The notes: generated from the sequence alone by a model not told the origin. A DNA stretch of 9,701 nt from an uncultured Rubrivivax sp. (GCA_937975735.1 CALJUI010000491.1:1-9701), one strand, 5' to 3'; positions 1 through 6,815 are shown, counted from the stretch's first letter. Program-made: numbers and translations.

Positions 1-880
1 GCAGCGCGCGGACCTCGATGTTCTGGAAGTTCAGGCTCAGCTTCTCGCCCTGGAAGCCGGGGCCCTGGGTGAGCTTGTTCGGATCGACCTTCATCGGCCG
101 GACCTCGAGCACGAACTGGTTGTCGCTCTGGTACGCGCTGTGCTCCCAGGCACCACGCGGCTCGACGACCATGCGCACGCGGTCGCCCGACTGGAAGGTC
201 GACACCGACTGCACCGGCGTGCCGAAGTCGGTCACGTCCAGGCGGCGACGAAGCGCGTCGGGCAAGGTCGAGCGAAGGAACTCGACGACCAGGCTCTGGC
301 CCTGCTGTCGGATGTCCACGCCAACCTGGGTGCTCGGCAGCGACACGATGACGCGGCCAGCGCCGTCGGGGCCGCGGCGGAAGTCGATCTCGCGCAGGCC
401 CTGCGGCTCCGCGTTCTGGGCCGGCGCGAAGTGCGTCGCCTCGCCGGGCTTGGTCGCAGTCGCGATCTCGGCCGAGGCGTCGAGCACGACCAACAGCGCC
501 TTGCCGTCGAGCTGGGCCTTGAAGGTCGAGGCCTGCTTCAGGCTGAGCACGACGCGGGTGCGCTCGCCGGCCTGGGCGATGGCGACCGAACGCAGGTTGC
601 CCTGGTTGATGTCGATGCTGCCGCGGCCGAGGGCGTTGCTGACCCCGGGCAGGTCGATCGCGATGCGCGGCGGCGTCTGGATGGCGAATCCGGCGGGCAC
701 GGCCGAAAGGGGCTCCCTCAGCTCGATCCGCACGATCTCGGTGCCCGCCTGCTGCGTGCTCGTGATCGACTGGATCGCGTTCTGAGCCCAGGCAGCCAAC
801 GGCCCGGCCACTCCCAGCACGACGGCTGCGAGCCGGACACTCCACTTGTGCATGATGCGATTCCCCTCAACGTTCCTCAT
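1..880 (-). CDS. pilQ: Type IV pilus secretin PilQ, N-terminal part (cut by window edge)
   Basis: PilQ forms the outer-membrane secretin ring through which the type IV pilus leaves the cell. The first 293 codons are visible, roughly 40% of a usual ~700-residue PilQ; the secretin domain lies beyond the left edge. Seen in translation: a hydrophobic signal peptide ending PLAAWA before Gln33, two AMIN-type beta domains (about residues 36-135 and 165-265; e.g. TPPRIAIDLPGVSNALG), then the start of the secretin/TonB N-terminal domain (GEKLSLNFQNIEVRAL). AMIN domains of PilQ are known to bind peptidoglycan. The chosen ATG (878-880) overlaps the pilP stop as ATGA and has AGGAG 8 nt upstream. A second in-frame ATG at 853, preceded by GAGGGG, would give a shorter, typical signal peptide (MHKWSVRL) and is a real alternative. 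Last visible gene of the pilMNOPQ operon. Family assignment is very secure. Confidence 0.95.
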   Translation of the reverse strand, partial: MRNVEGNRIMHKWSVRLAAVVLGVAGPLAAWAQNAIQSITSTQQAGTEIVRIELREPLSAVPAGFAIQTPPRIAIDLPGVSNALGRGSIDINQGNLRSVAIAQAGERTRVVLSLKQASTFKAQLDGKALLVVLDASAEIATATKPGEATHFAPAQNAEPQGLREIDFRRGPDGAGRVIVSLPSTQVGVDIRQQGQSLVVEFLRSTLPDALRRRLDVTDFGTPVQSVSTFQSGDRVRMVVEPRGAWEHSAYQSDNQFVLEVRPMKVDPNKLTQGPGFQGEKLSLNFQNIEVRAL

Positions 881-1404
881 CGCGCCCTCTCCTGGAGCTG
901 CAGGCTCGCGCTGCGCTCGATCCACTCGCCTGCCGCGTCCTGCACGATCTCGCGCAGCGTGACTTCGGTTTCGGCAATGCGCGTGACGCGCCCGTAGTTC
1001 TGACCCAGATAGTCGCCGACCTTGACCTGATAGAGCAGGTTGTCCACGCGCAGCAGCGCGAACGGGCGCTCGCCGCGCGCCACGCTGCCGACCATGGTCA
1101 TGCTGTCCAGGGGAAAGGCTTCCAAGGGTTCTTTGCGCCGATTCAGTTCGGCCGACAGCAGGGAATTCGGCCCGCGGGCCTCCTGCTTGAGGGCGACCGT
1201 CAGCTTTTGTGTGCTGAAAGGTTCCACCGCCTGCGCCACGGCGTAGGGCTCGGGGTCGAAGGGCTTGGGCGGGGTCAACGGCGTCACGTTGGGTTTGACC
1301 TCGCGACGCTGCTGCTCCATCCACTGCTGGAGTTCTTCGTGTTCGGCGCTGCAGCCGGCGACCAGGGCGGTCGCCAGCACCAGGGTGATCAGCCGAGGAC
1401 TCAT
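877..1404 (-). CDS. pilP: Type IV pilus inner-membrane lipoprotein PilP
   Basis: PilP links the inner-membrane PilN/PilO pair to the periplasmic domains of the PilQ secretin, completing the trans-envelope alignment complex. The protein is 175 residues, normal for the family. It starts with a lipoprotein signal, MSPRLITLVLATALVAGC, whose lipobox LVAGC places the lipidated cysteine at residue 18. Next comes a proline-rich flexible linker (about 35-55, NVTPLTPPKPFDPEPY) and a C-terminal beta-sandwich (about 100-170) with the characteristic FALLRVDNLLYQVKVGDYLG stretch and GRVTRI. Start ATG at 1402-1404 overlaps the pilO stop (ATGA), with a purine run AAGGGGGG just upstream, so translational coupling is likely. 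Its own stop overlaps the pilQ start in the same way. A longer open frame reaches upstream to 2019, but that part is antisense-like shadow over pilO; the lipoprotein signal fixes the true start. Confidence 0.95.
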   Translation of the reverse strand: MSPRLITLVLATALVAGCSAEHEELQQWMEQQRREVKPNVTPLTPPKPFDPEPYAVAQAVEPFSTQKLTVALKQEARGPNSLLSAELNRRKEPLEAFPLDSMTMVGSVARGERPFALLRVDNLLYQVKVGDYLGQNYGRVTRIAETEVTLREIVQDAAGEWIERSASLQLQERAR

Positions 1405-2117
1405 TTGCCCCCCTTGGCCGCCTTCGCGGCAGCGGCCTTGCGCTTCTGCTGTTCGGCGACCTCGTCCTTGTCGAGGTAGCGATAGGTCCTGGCGGTGGCC
1501 TCCATGCTGAGCGCACCGAGCGTCGCGTCGCGGGCCTGGTCGCGCTGCGCCGGGCGGGAGATCGACAGATCCTGCAGGGTCACGATGCGCGACAGGTTCG
1601 CCACGTCGGCGGCGAACGAACCGATGTCGTGGTAGCGGCCGGAGATGCGGATCGCAATCGGCAGCACCGCGTAGTAGTCCTTGACCTCGACCGAGCCGGG
1701 CCGGAAGAGCTCGAACTGCAGGCCGCGACCGAGGCCGGCCTGGTTGATGTCCGACAGCAGCGCATCCATGTCCGCCTTGCCGGGCAGCTGCTTCTCGAGT
1801 TGGGTCACGAATTCCTCGACCTGCAGCTTCTGCTTGCGCAATTCGCTCAGGTTGACCGCCTGCCCGAGCTTGTCGCGGAACTGCGCCTTCAGCGCCGGCT
1901 CGCGGTCGCGTTCGGCCTGCAGTTCGTCGACCGCATCGGACACCAGCAGGAACCAGCCGGCGACGACGGCCAGCACCGCGACGAGCAGCCACGCCGCCAG
2001 CTTCGGCAGCGGTGGCCACTGGCCCGGCTCGGCCGTGTTCAGGCCACGGAACTGCCCCAGCGCGCGGTCGAAGGCGCTCGCGACGTCGACATTGAATGTG
2101 GAGGGTTTGGCAGCCAT
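1401..2117 (-). CDS. pilO: Type IV pilus inner-membrane protein PilO
   Basis: PilO is a bitopic inner-membrane protein that pairs with PilN and contacts PilP, transmitting the cytoplasmic PilM/motor state to the periplasm. The 238-residue product has a short cytoplasmic N-terminus, one transmembrane segment (about 39-59, LAAWLLVAVLAVVAGWFLLV), a charged coiled coil (about 60-115, with LQAERDREPALKAQFRDK and LRKQKLQVEEFVTQLEKQLP) and a C-terminal ferredoxin-like domain containing GLGRGLQFELFRPG and YHDIGSFAADVANLSRIVTL, both hallmarks of PilO. It ends in an Ala/Lys-rich tail (222-238, EQQKRKAAAAKAAKGGK), likely disordered. Start ATG at 2115-2117 has GAGG 5 nt upstream; that box overlaps the TGA stop of pilN, giving a 7-bp gap and probable coupling. 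The stop overlaps the pilP start. Confidence 0.95.
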   Translation of the reverse strand: MAAKPSTFNVDVASAFDRALGQFRGLNTAEPGQWPPLPKLAAWLLVAVLAVVAGWFLLVSDAVDELQAERDREPALKAQFRDKLGQAVNLSELRKQKLQVEEFVTQLEKQLPGKADMDALLSDINQAGLGRGLQFELFRPGSVEVKDYYAVLPIAIRISGRYHDIGSFAADVANLSRIVTLQDLSISRPAQRDQARDATLGALSMEATARTYRYLDKDEVAEQQKRKAAAAKAAKGGK

Positions 2118-2124
2118 GACGACC

Positions 2125-2745
2125 TCAGGAAACCTTGGCCGCGGGCGCGGCGCCGGCCGGAGCCGACGCCGCCGGCGCCGGCGTCGAGGGCCGCTTGATC
2201 GACACCCGCATCGAGAACTCGTACAGGCGCCGCTGCTCGCGGTTCGCCGCCGTCACGGCGGAAGCCTTGATCTCGATGAGCTCCGGCCGTTCGAGCCAGG
2301 CCGAGTTGTACAGCGTGTTGCGGAGGAACTCGGACACGCGCTCGTTGGTCTGCGCGACACCGTTCACGGCCACCACCTGTCCGGTCTGCTTGATCGACGT
2401 GAGGTAGATGCCTTCGGGCGTCTGCTTGACGATCTCGTTGAGCAGGTGAACCGGCACGTTGCGATCGGTCTGCAGATCCTCGACCGCCTTCTGGCGCGCC
2501 TTCAGCGCGTCGATCTCGGCGCGCAGCGTGGCGATGTCCTTGATCTGGGTCTCGAGCCGGGTGATCTCGGCCTTCAGGAAGTCGTTGCGCGACTCCTGGG
2601 CCGACTTCATCTGTTGCAGCACCGACATCCAAATGCCGACGATGATGATGCCGATGGATGCGCTCAGGGCGAGAAAGACGAAGAAGTTTCGCTTGCGCAG
2701 CCGTCGCTTTTCCTCGCGATGCGGCAGCAGGTTGATCAGTATCAC
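2125..2745 (-). CDS. pilN: Type IV pilus inner-membrane protein PilN
   Basis: PilN anchors the cytoplasmic actin-like protein PilM to the membrane and dimerises with PilO. The N-terminal INLLPHRE motif (residues 4-11) is the conserved peptide that sits in a groove of PilM. It is followed by a basic stretch (KRRLRKR), one transmembrane segment (about 21-42, FFVFLALSASIGIIIVGIW), a coiled coil (about 45-93, ITRLETQIKDIATLRAEIDA) and a periplasmic alpha/beta domain with TPEGIYLTSIKQTG and the VSEFLRNTLYNSAWLERPEL segment. Length is 206 residues. The C-terminus (185-206) is an Ala/Pro/Ser-rich tail, probably disordered. The start codon is GTG (2743-2745), overlapping the pilM stop as GTGA, with GGAGG 8 nt upstream; the INLLP motif two codons in confirms this start. 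Confidence 0.96.
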   Translation of the reverse strand: MILINLLPHREEKRRLRKRNFFVFLALSASIGIIIVGIWMSVLQQMKSAQESRNDFLKAEITRLETQIKDIATLRAEIDALKARQKAVEDLQTDRNVPVHLLNEIVKQTPEGIYLTSIKQTGQVVAVNGVAQTNERVSEFLRNTLYNSAWLERPELIEIKASAVTAANREQRRLYEFSMRVSIKRPSTPAPAASAPAGAAPAAKVS

Positions 2746-3821
2746 TGCACGAACCTCCGCATCGCCAGGCCGCAGGCGGTCAGGTAGGACGGCGACTCCC
2801 GGCGCACGCGGCTCTCGCGCACCGCCGACCCGAGTTGCATGCCGTCAAAGGGGTTCACGACCATCGAGGCGAACCCGGTCAGCTCGGTGACGCGGTCCTT
2901 CAGCCCCGGCAGCGTCGCGGTGCCGCCGGCCAGCATCACGTAGTGCACCTTGTGGTGCGGCGTGCTGGTGAAGAAGTACTGCAGCGCGCGTCCGATCTCC
3001 TGCGACAGGCTGTCGACGAAGGGGGTCAGCAACGCGCTCTCGTAGTCGTCGGGCAGGTCGCCGCCGAGCTTCTTCTGCTCGGCCTCCTCGAACGAGAAGC
3101 CGTACTGGCGCGAGATCAGCTGGGTCAGCTGCGAGCCGCCGAAGGCCTGATCGCGGTCGTAGAGCATCTCGTCGTCGCGCAGCACCTTCAGGCTGGTGGT
3201 GTCGGCGCCGATCTCGAACAGCGCGACCAGCGCGTCCTTGCCCTCGTTGGGCAGCGCCGCCACGACCCGGCTCATCGCCAGCCGGGACGCGTGCGACTCG
3301 ATGTCGAGCACGACCGGCTTCAGGCCGGCCGCCTCGGCCAGGCCCTGGCGGTCCTGCACGCGGTCCTTGCGCGAGGCGGCGATCAGCACCTCGACGTCGC
3401 CGGCCGAACTGGCGCTCGGGCCGATGACGCAGAAGTCCAGGCTGACCTCGTCGAGCGAGAACGGGATGTACTGGTTGGCCTCGGACTCGACCTGGATCTC
3501 CATCTCCTCCTCGCGCAGGCCGGCGGGAAGCATGATCTTCTTCGTGATGACCGCCGACTGCGGCATCGCCATCACGACGGTCTTGGTCTTCGTGCCGCTT
3601 CGCGAGACGACGCGACGGACGGCGTCGGCGACTTCGTCGAACTTCTCGATCTGGCCGTCCGTGATCCAGCCCTTTTCGAAGGGTTCGGAGGCGAAGCGCT
3701 CGAGAACGAACTCACCGTTGGCGGCTTGGCCGAGTTCGACGAGCTTCACGCTCGACGAGCTGATGTCAAGCCCGATCACCGGTGGATGTTTACGGCCCAG
3801 GAGGACGTCCAGAAAGCTCAC
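2742..3821 (-). CDS. pilM: Type IV pilus actin-like ATPase PilM
   Basis: PilM is a cytoplasmic, FtsA/actin-like ATP-binding protein that docks on the PilN N-terminus and couples the pilus motor ATPases to the PilNOP scaffold. The 359-residue product has the ASKHA-fold landmarks in order: a phosphate-1 loop VIGLDISSSSVKLVEL (15-30), the 1C-type region with LREEEMEIQVESEANQYIPF (102-121), a phosphate-2 loop ALFEIGADTTSLKVL (about 200-214) and an adenosine motif VMLAGGTATLPGL (295-307). Length is typical. The start is GTG (3819-3821). No alternative start lies upstream in frame before a TAA at 3861-3863, and GGGGAG lies about 9-10 nt upstream. First gene of the operon, transcribed away from mrcA; a candidate promoter is described separately. 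Confidence 0.96.
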   Translation of the reverse strand: MSFLDVLLGRKHPPVIGLDISSSSVKLVELGQAANGEFVLERFASEPFEKGWITDGQIEKFDEVADAVRRVVSRSGTKTKTVVMAMPQSAVITKKIMLPAGLREEEMEIQVESEANQYIPFSLDEVSLDFCVIGPSASSAGDVEVLIAASRKDRVQDRQGLAEAAGLKPVVLDIESHASRLAMSRVVAALPNEGKDALVALFEIGADTTSLKVLRDDEMLYDRDQAFGGSQLTQLISRQYGFSFEEAEQKKLGGDLPDDYESALLTPFVDSLSQEIGRALQYFFTSTPHHKVHYVMLAGGTATLPGLKDRVTELTGFASMVVNPFDGMQLGSAVRESRVRRESPSYLTACGLAMRRFVQ

Positions 3822-3876
3822 GACACTTGACTCCCCGCGCGCCGAATCGGCACCGGATTGTTAAGAAGTTACTTCA

Positions 3877-3905
3877 ATGCTAGCAGTAAAGCCTATGTGC
3901 ACCAA
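3877..3905 (-). promoter_or_regulatory. Candidate sigma-70 promoter for the pilMNOPQ operon
   Basis: On the minus strand, TTGGTG (3905-3900) is followed after exactly 17 bp by TAGCAT (3882-3877). The -10 matches TATAAT at 4 of 6 positions and is preceded by TG one base upstream, giving an extended -10 (TGCTAGCAT). The -35 matches only at TTG. Transcription would begin near 3870, leaving a leader of about 49 nt before the pilM GTG. A perfect 5-bp-arm dyad (GAAGT T ACTTC, 3865-3875) overlaps that start point and could be an operator. This is pattern matching only; other placements are possible. Confidence 0.4.
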
Positions 3906-3990
3906 AGAAAAAAGCCCGTGCGTAGTTTGCGTCTCGTTGTGATTCGTCGACGCGATAAACAGCACTTGAAACAACCCGCTAATGGCACGC

Positions 3991-4004
3991 TCGGGTGAAC
4001 CCGA
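3991..4004. repeat. 14-bp dyad-symmetric element between pilM and mrcA
   Basis: The sequence TCGGGTGAACCCGA consists of 6-bp arms (TCGGGT / ACCCGA) around a 2-bp centre. It lies about 80 bp upstream of the mrcA -10 box and about 90 bp upstream of the pilM -35 box. It could be a binding site for a dimeric regulator, or a weak hairpin (5-bp stem, TGAA loop) in a transcript. I do not recognise it as the site of any named regulator, and an element of this size can arise by chance in GC-rich DNA. Confidence 0.3.
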
Positions 4005-4059
4005 ATACCGCGCCGACACGGCCTTCGGAACGTGCGGAAAGTCACGCGGCGGGTGCGGG

Positions 4060-4088
4060 CCGACCGCGTCGAGGTCGATTCCTATAAT
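4060..4088 (+). promoter_or_regulatory. Promoter of mrcA with consensus -10 box
   Basis: A perfect TATAAT stands at 4083-4088, conspicuous in this GC-rich sequence. With a 17-bp spacer the -35 would be CCGACC (4060-4065), matching the consensus only at GAC. Predicted transcription start is near 4095, so the leader before the ATG at 4113 would be only about 18 nt, and it shows no clear Shine-Dalgarno sequence. The box supports the ATG at 4113 over the upstream in-frame GTG at 4032. Confidence 0.6.
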
Positions 4089-4112
4089 GAACCGGACTGT
4101 GGCCCCGCCTCG

Positions 4113-6416
4113 ATGACCGACCCTGCTCCCCCCTCGCGGCCGATCGGATCGCACTGGCTGCTGCGCATGCTGGCATGGGCGGTCGGCCTGAGTGCGGCCG
4201 GGGTGCTGACCATCCTGCTGGTGGTCGGCATCGCGCTGGCGGTGGCCTATCCCAACCTGCCCGACATCCACAGCCTGACCGACTACCGTCCGAAGCTGCC
4301 GATGCGCGTGTATTCCGCCGACGGCGTGCTGATCGGCGAGTTCGGCGAGGAGCGCCGCAACTTCACGCCGATCGAGCAGATCCCGAAGGTCATGAAGGAC
4401 GCGGTGCTGGCGGCCGAGGACGCTCGCTTCTACGAGCACGGCGGCGTCGACTACCGCGGCATGCTGCGCGCGGCGGTCGAGAACCTGCGCGACGCACGCA
4501 GCCAGGGCGCGTCGACGATCACGATGCAGGTCGCGCGCAACTTCTACCTGTCGACCGAGAAGACCTTCACGCGCAAGATCTACGAGGTGCTGCTGACCTG
4601 GAAGATCGAGAGCCAGCTGAGCAAGGCGCAGATCCTCGAGGCCTACATGAACCAGATCTTCCTGGGGCAGCGGGCGCACGGTTTCGCCGCTGCCGCCGAG
4701 ATCTACTTCGGCAAGCCGCTGCAGGAGGTGACGATCGCCGAGGCGGCGATGCTCGCCGGCGTGCCCAAGGCGCCGTCGGCCTACAACCCGATCTCGAACC
4801 CGAAGCGCGCCGCGCTGCGCCAGCGCTACGTCATCGACCGCATGGTCGACAGCGGCTTCATCACCGAGGCCCAGGCCGACGAGGCGCGGGCGCAGACCCT
4901 GAGCTACCGGCGGCCGTCGTCGGTGGCGGTGCATGCCGAGTTCGTCGCCGAGACCGCGCGCCAGCTGGTCTTCGCGCAGTACGGCGAGGACTCGTACACG
5001 CGCGGACTGGACGTGCACCTGACGGTCGACTCGAAGATCCAGGAGTCGGCCTACAGCGCGCTGCGCGCCGGGCTGATGGACTTCGAGATGCGGCAGTTCT
5101 ACCGTGGCCCCGAGGCCTACGTCGACCTGCCCTCCGATCCGGCGCTGCTCGATGCGCGCATTGCCGAGGCGCTGGCCGAGCACCCCGACAACGACGACCT
5201 TCGCTCGGCCGTCGTGCTCGAGGCCTCGCGCAGCAAGGTCGTGGCGGTGCTGCAAAGCGGCGAGACGGTGACCATCACCGGGGCAGGTCTCCGCCCGGTC
5301 GAGTCGGGGCTGTCGGACAAGGCCGGGCCGAAGATCCAGATCCGCCGCGGTGCGGTCGTGCGCGTGCTGCAGGGCGCGAAGAAGGCCTGGTTCCTGACCC
5401 AGCTGCCCGAGGTCGAGGGCGCGGTCGTCGCGCTCGACCCGAGCACCGGCGCGATCCGCGCGCTGGTCGGCGGCTTCGACTACGGCAAGAACAAGTTCAA
5501 CCACGTCACGCAGGCGTGGCGACAGCCAGGCTCGAGCTTCAAGCCCTTCGTCTACTCGGCCGCGCTCGAGAAGGGCTTCACCGCGTCGACGGTGGTCAAC
5601 GACGCGCCGCTGTTCTTCGGCGCCGGCGAGACCGGCAGCCAGCCCTGGGAGCCGAAGAACTACGACGGCGAGTTCGACGGGCCGCTGGAACTGCACACGG
5701 CGCTGGCCAAGTCGAAGAACATGGTGTCGATCCGCGTGCTGCAGTCGATCGGTCCGGCCTTCGCGCAGGACTGGATCACCCGCTTCGGCTTCGAGGCCAC
5801 CAAGCACCCGGCCTACCTGACGATGGCGCTCGGCGCCGGCTCCGTGACGCCGCTGCAGATGGCCACCGCCTACGGCGTGTTCGCCAACGGCGGCTACCTG
5901 GTGCCGCCGATGCTGATCACGCGCGTCACCGACAGCCAGGGCAAGCTGCTGCGCGAGACCAGCGTCCGCAAGCTCGACGACTCGATGCGCACGCTCGATG
6001 CACGCAACGCCTTCGTGATGGGTGCGCTGCTGCAGGAGGTCACGCGCTCGGGCACCGCGGCGCGCGCCCAGGGCACATTGCGTCGGCCGGACCTGTACGG
6101 CAAGACCGGCACCACCAACGACTCGATGGACGCCTGGTTCGCCGGTTACCACCCGAGTCTGGTCTCGGTGGTCTGGATCGGCTACGACAACCCGCGCAAG
6201 CTGGGCTCGCGCGAGACCGGCGGCGGCCTCGCGCTGCCGGTCTGGATCGACCTGATGAAGACCGCGCTCGACGGCGTGCCGGTGCGCGCGGCGGATCCGC
6301 CGCCCGGCGTCGTCAACGTCGGCGGCCTGTGGATGTTCGAGGAGTACGCCTACGGCGCCGGGGTGCGCAGCGTCGGGCTCGACGAGATGGTGCCGGTGGC
6401 CCCCAGCGGCGAGTAA
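4113..6416 (+). CDS. mrcA: Bifunctional penicillin-binding protein 1A (class A PBP)
   Basis: This enzyme polymerises lipid II into glycan strands (glycosyltransferase) and cross-links the stem peptides (DD-transpeptidase) on the periplasmic face of the inner membrane. The 767-residue product has a short cytoplasmic tail, a transmembrane segment (about 20-45), and a GT51 domain with catalytic E102 in EDARFYEHGG (102-111), GASTITMQVARN (132-143), RKIYE and KAQILEAYMNQIFLG. An inserted OB-like domain follows (about 320-440). The transpeptidase domain has SSFK with nucleophile S474 and K477, SKN (534-536) and KTGT (664-667). All motifs are intact. The C-terminal GVVNVGGLWMFEEYAYGAGV resembles betaproteobacterial PBP1A. 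ATG 4113 is chosen because a TATAAT box lies just upstream and the cytoplasmic tail is then of normal length. A GTG at 4032 would add 27 residues. It is a single gene, divergent from pilM and convergent with cyaY. Confidence 0.96.
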   Translation: MTDPAPPSRPIGSHWLLRMLAWAVGLSAAGVLTILLVVGIALAVAYPNLPDIHSLTDYRPKLPMRVYSADGVLIGEFGEERRNFTPIEQIPKVMKDAVLAAEDARFYEHGGVDYRGMLRAAVENLRDARSQGASTITMQVARNFYLSTEKTFTRKIYEVLLTWKIESQLSKAQILEAYMNQIFLGQRAHGFAAAAEIYFGKPLQEVTIAEAAMLAGVPKAPSAYNPISNPKRAALRQRYVIDRMVDSGFITEAQADEARAQTLSYRRPSSVAVHAEFVAETARQLVFAQYGEDSYTRGLDVHLTVDSKIQESAYSALRAGLMDFEMRQFYRGPEAYVDLPSDPALLDARIAEALAEHPDNDDLRSAVVLEASRSKVVAVLQSGETVTITGAGLRPVESGLSDKAGPKIQIRRGAVVRVLQGAKKAWFLTQLPEVEGAVVALDPSTGAIRALVGGFDYGKNKFNHVTQAWRQPGSSFKPFVYSAALEKGFTASTVVNDAPLFFGAGETGSQPWEPKNYDGEFDGPLELHTALAKSKNMVSIRVLQSIGPAFAQDWITRFGFEATKHPAYLTMALGAGSVTPLQMATAYGVFANGGYLVPPMLITRVTDSQGKLLRETSVRKLDDSMRTLDARNAFVMGALLQEVTRSGTAARAQGTLRRPDLYGKTGTTNDSMDAWFAGYHPSLVSVVWIGYDNPRKLGSRETGGGLALPVWIDLMKTALDGVPVRAADPPPGVVNVGGLWMFEEYAYGAGVRSVGLDEMVPVAPSGE

Positions 6417-6423
6417 CGCCGCT
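6405..6423 (+). terminator. Possible hairpin terminator at the mrcA stop codon
   Basis: A perfect 7-bp stem AGCGGCG / CGCCGCT encloses the 5-nt loop AGTAA, which contains the mrcA TAA stop codon. No T-run follows, so it does not look like a classical intrinsic terminator; it may instead stabilise the 3' end or assist factor-dependent termination. The 18-bp gap to the convergent cyaY end leaves little other room for termination signals. Confidence 0.35.
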
Positions 6424-6434
6424 CGATCCTCGAC

Positions 6435-6809
6435 CTATTCCGCCGCTGAGTCGGGCGCGGCGAAGCGCAGCGGCCGGCCGGCCTGGGCGCTGGCCTCGCG
6501 CGACAGCACGGCAAAGAACTCGCTGCCGTCCTTGGTGTCGAGCCAGCGGCCGTCGACGAAGCGGTAATGGAAGCCGCCGGTGCGCTACGCCAGCCACAGC
6601 TCGTGCAGCGGCGGCTGGGTGTTGATCACGATTCGGCTGCGATCGGGAAACGCCAGTTCCAGCAGACCGCCGGTGCGCTGGGGGTCGATGTCGATGACGT
6701 CGTCCTGCAGCCAGCGGTCGACGGTGGCTTCGATCGACCCGAGGATGCGGTCGGTGCGCCGGTCGTAGTCGGTGTCGCTGAGCGGGGTCGCCTCGGGCGC
6801 GGCGGTCAT
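6435..6809 (-). pseudogene. cyaY: Frataxin-like iron-sulfur assembly regulator CyaY, interrupted by an in-frame TAG
   Basis: CyaY is the small bacterial frataxin that binds iron and the cysteine desulfurase IscS and tunes Fe-S cluster assembly. From ATG 6807-6809 the frame encodes an acidic first helix (SDTDYDRRTDRILGSIEATV), then DVIDIDPQRTGGLLELAF and the hallmark IVINTQPPLHELWLA. Codon 75 is TAG (6585-6587). The same frame then continues, with no shift, as RTGGFHYRFVDGRWLDTKDG, SEFFAVLSREASAQ and so on to TAG at 6435-6437, which is exactly the expected C-terminal half (compare E. coli HQVWLATKQGGYHF). Full length would be 124 residues against about 106-110 usual. Termination at 74 would remove the later beta strands and the C-terminal helix, so a working product is unlikely without readthrough. 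No ATG or GTG lies close after the stop for restart. Sequencing error is a real alternative. No clear Shine-Dalgarno sequence precedes the start. Confidence 0.88.
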
Positions 6810-6815
6810 GGTCGC

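Larger units (their letters stand above)
3822..4112. other. Divergent intergenic control region between pilM and mrcA
   Basis: This 291-bp region separates the start codons of the divergent pilM operon and mrcA. The part from about 3855 to 3990 is clearly richer in A+T than the flanking genes, with an A-run at 3904-3912, as expected for a promoter region in a high-GC genome. I see no credible gene in it. It contains candidate promoters for both directions and two small dyad-symmetric sequences: GAAGT-T-ACTTC at 3865-3875, which falls on the predicted pilM transcription start, and the 14-bp element at 3991-4004 listed separately. An in-frame extension of mrcA back to a GTG at 4032 is open, but I judge it non-coding because the consensus -10 box lies inside it. 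Confidence 0.8.

Noticed and set aside
140..997. Plus-strand open frames opposite pilQ and the end of pilP
   Set aside because: The minus strand reads as continuous PilQ with signal peptide and AMIN domains; the plus-strand translations resemble no protein family.
3901..3925. Minus-strand T-rich run after CGGGC, resembling an intrinsic terminator
   Set aside because: No GCCCG partner arm lies upstream on that strand, so no stem can form before the T-run; it is more likely AT-rich promoter DNA.
3938..3961. TGTGA half-site resembling a CRP-type operator
   Set aside because: The second half (ACGCGA after the spacer) does not match TCACA, so there is no dyad.
4032..4112. N-terminal extension of MrcA from a GTG at 4032
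   Set aside because: The extension contains the perfect TATAAT promoter box and encodes an Arg-rich stretch unlike PBP1A cytoplasmic tails; the ATG at 4113 gives normal length.
3861..6152. A 763-codon open frame on the minus strand opposite mrcA
   Set aside because: It is exactly antisense to a PBP1A gene with every catalytic motif. Its translation is low-complexity Arg/Leu/His/Val-rich text typical of the antisense frame of GC-biased codons, with no recognisable domain.
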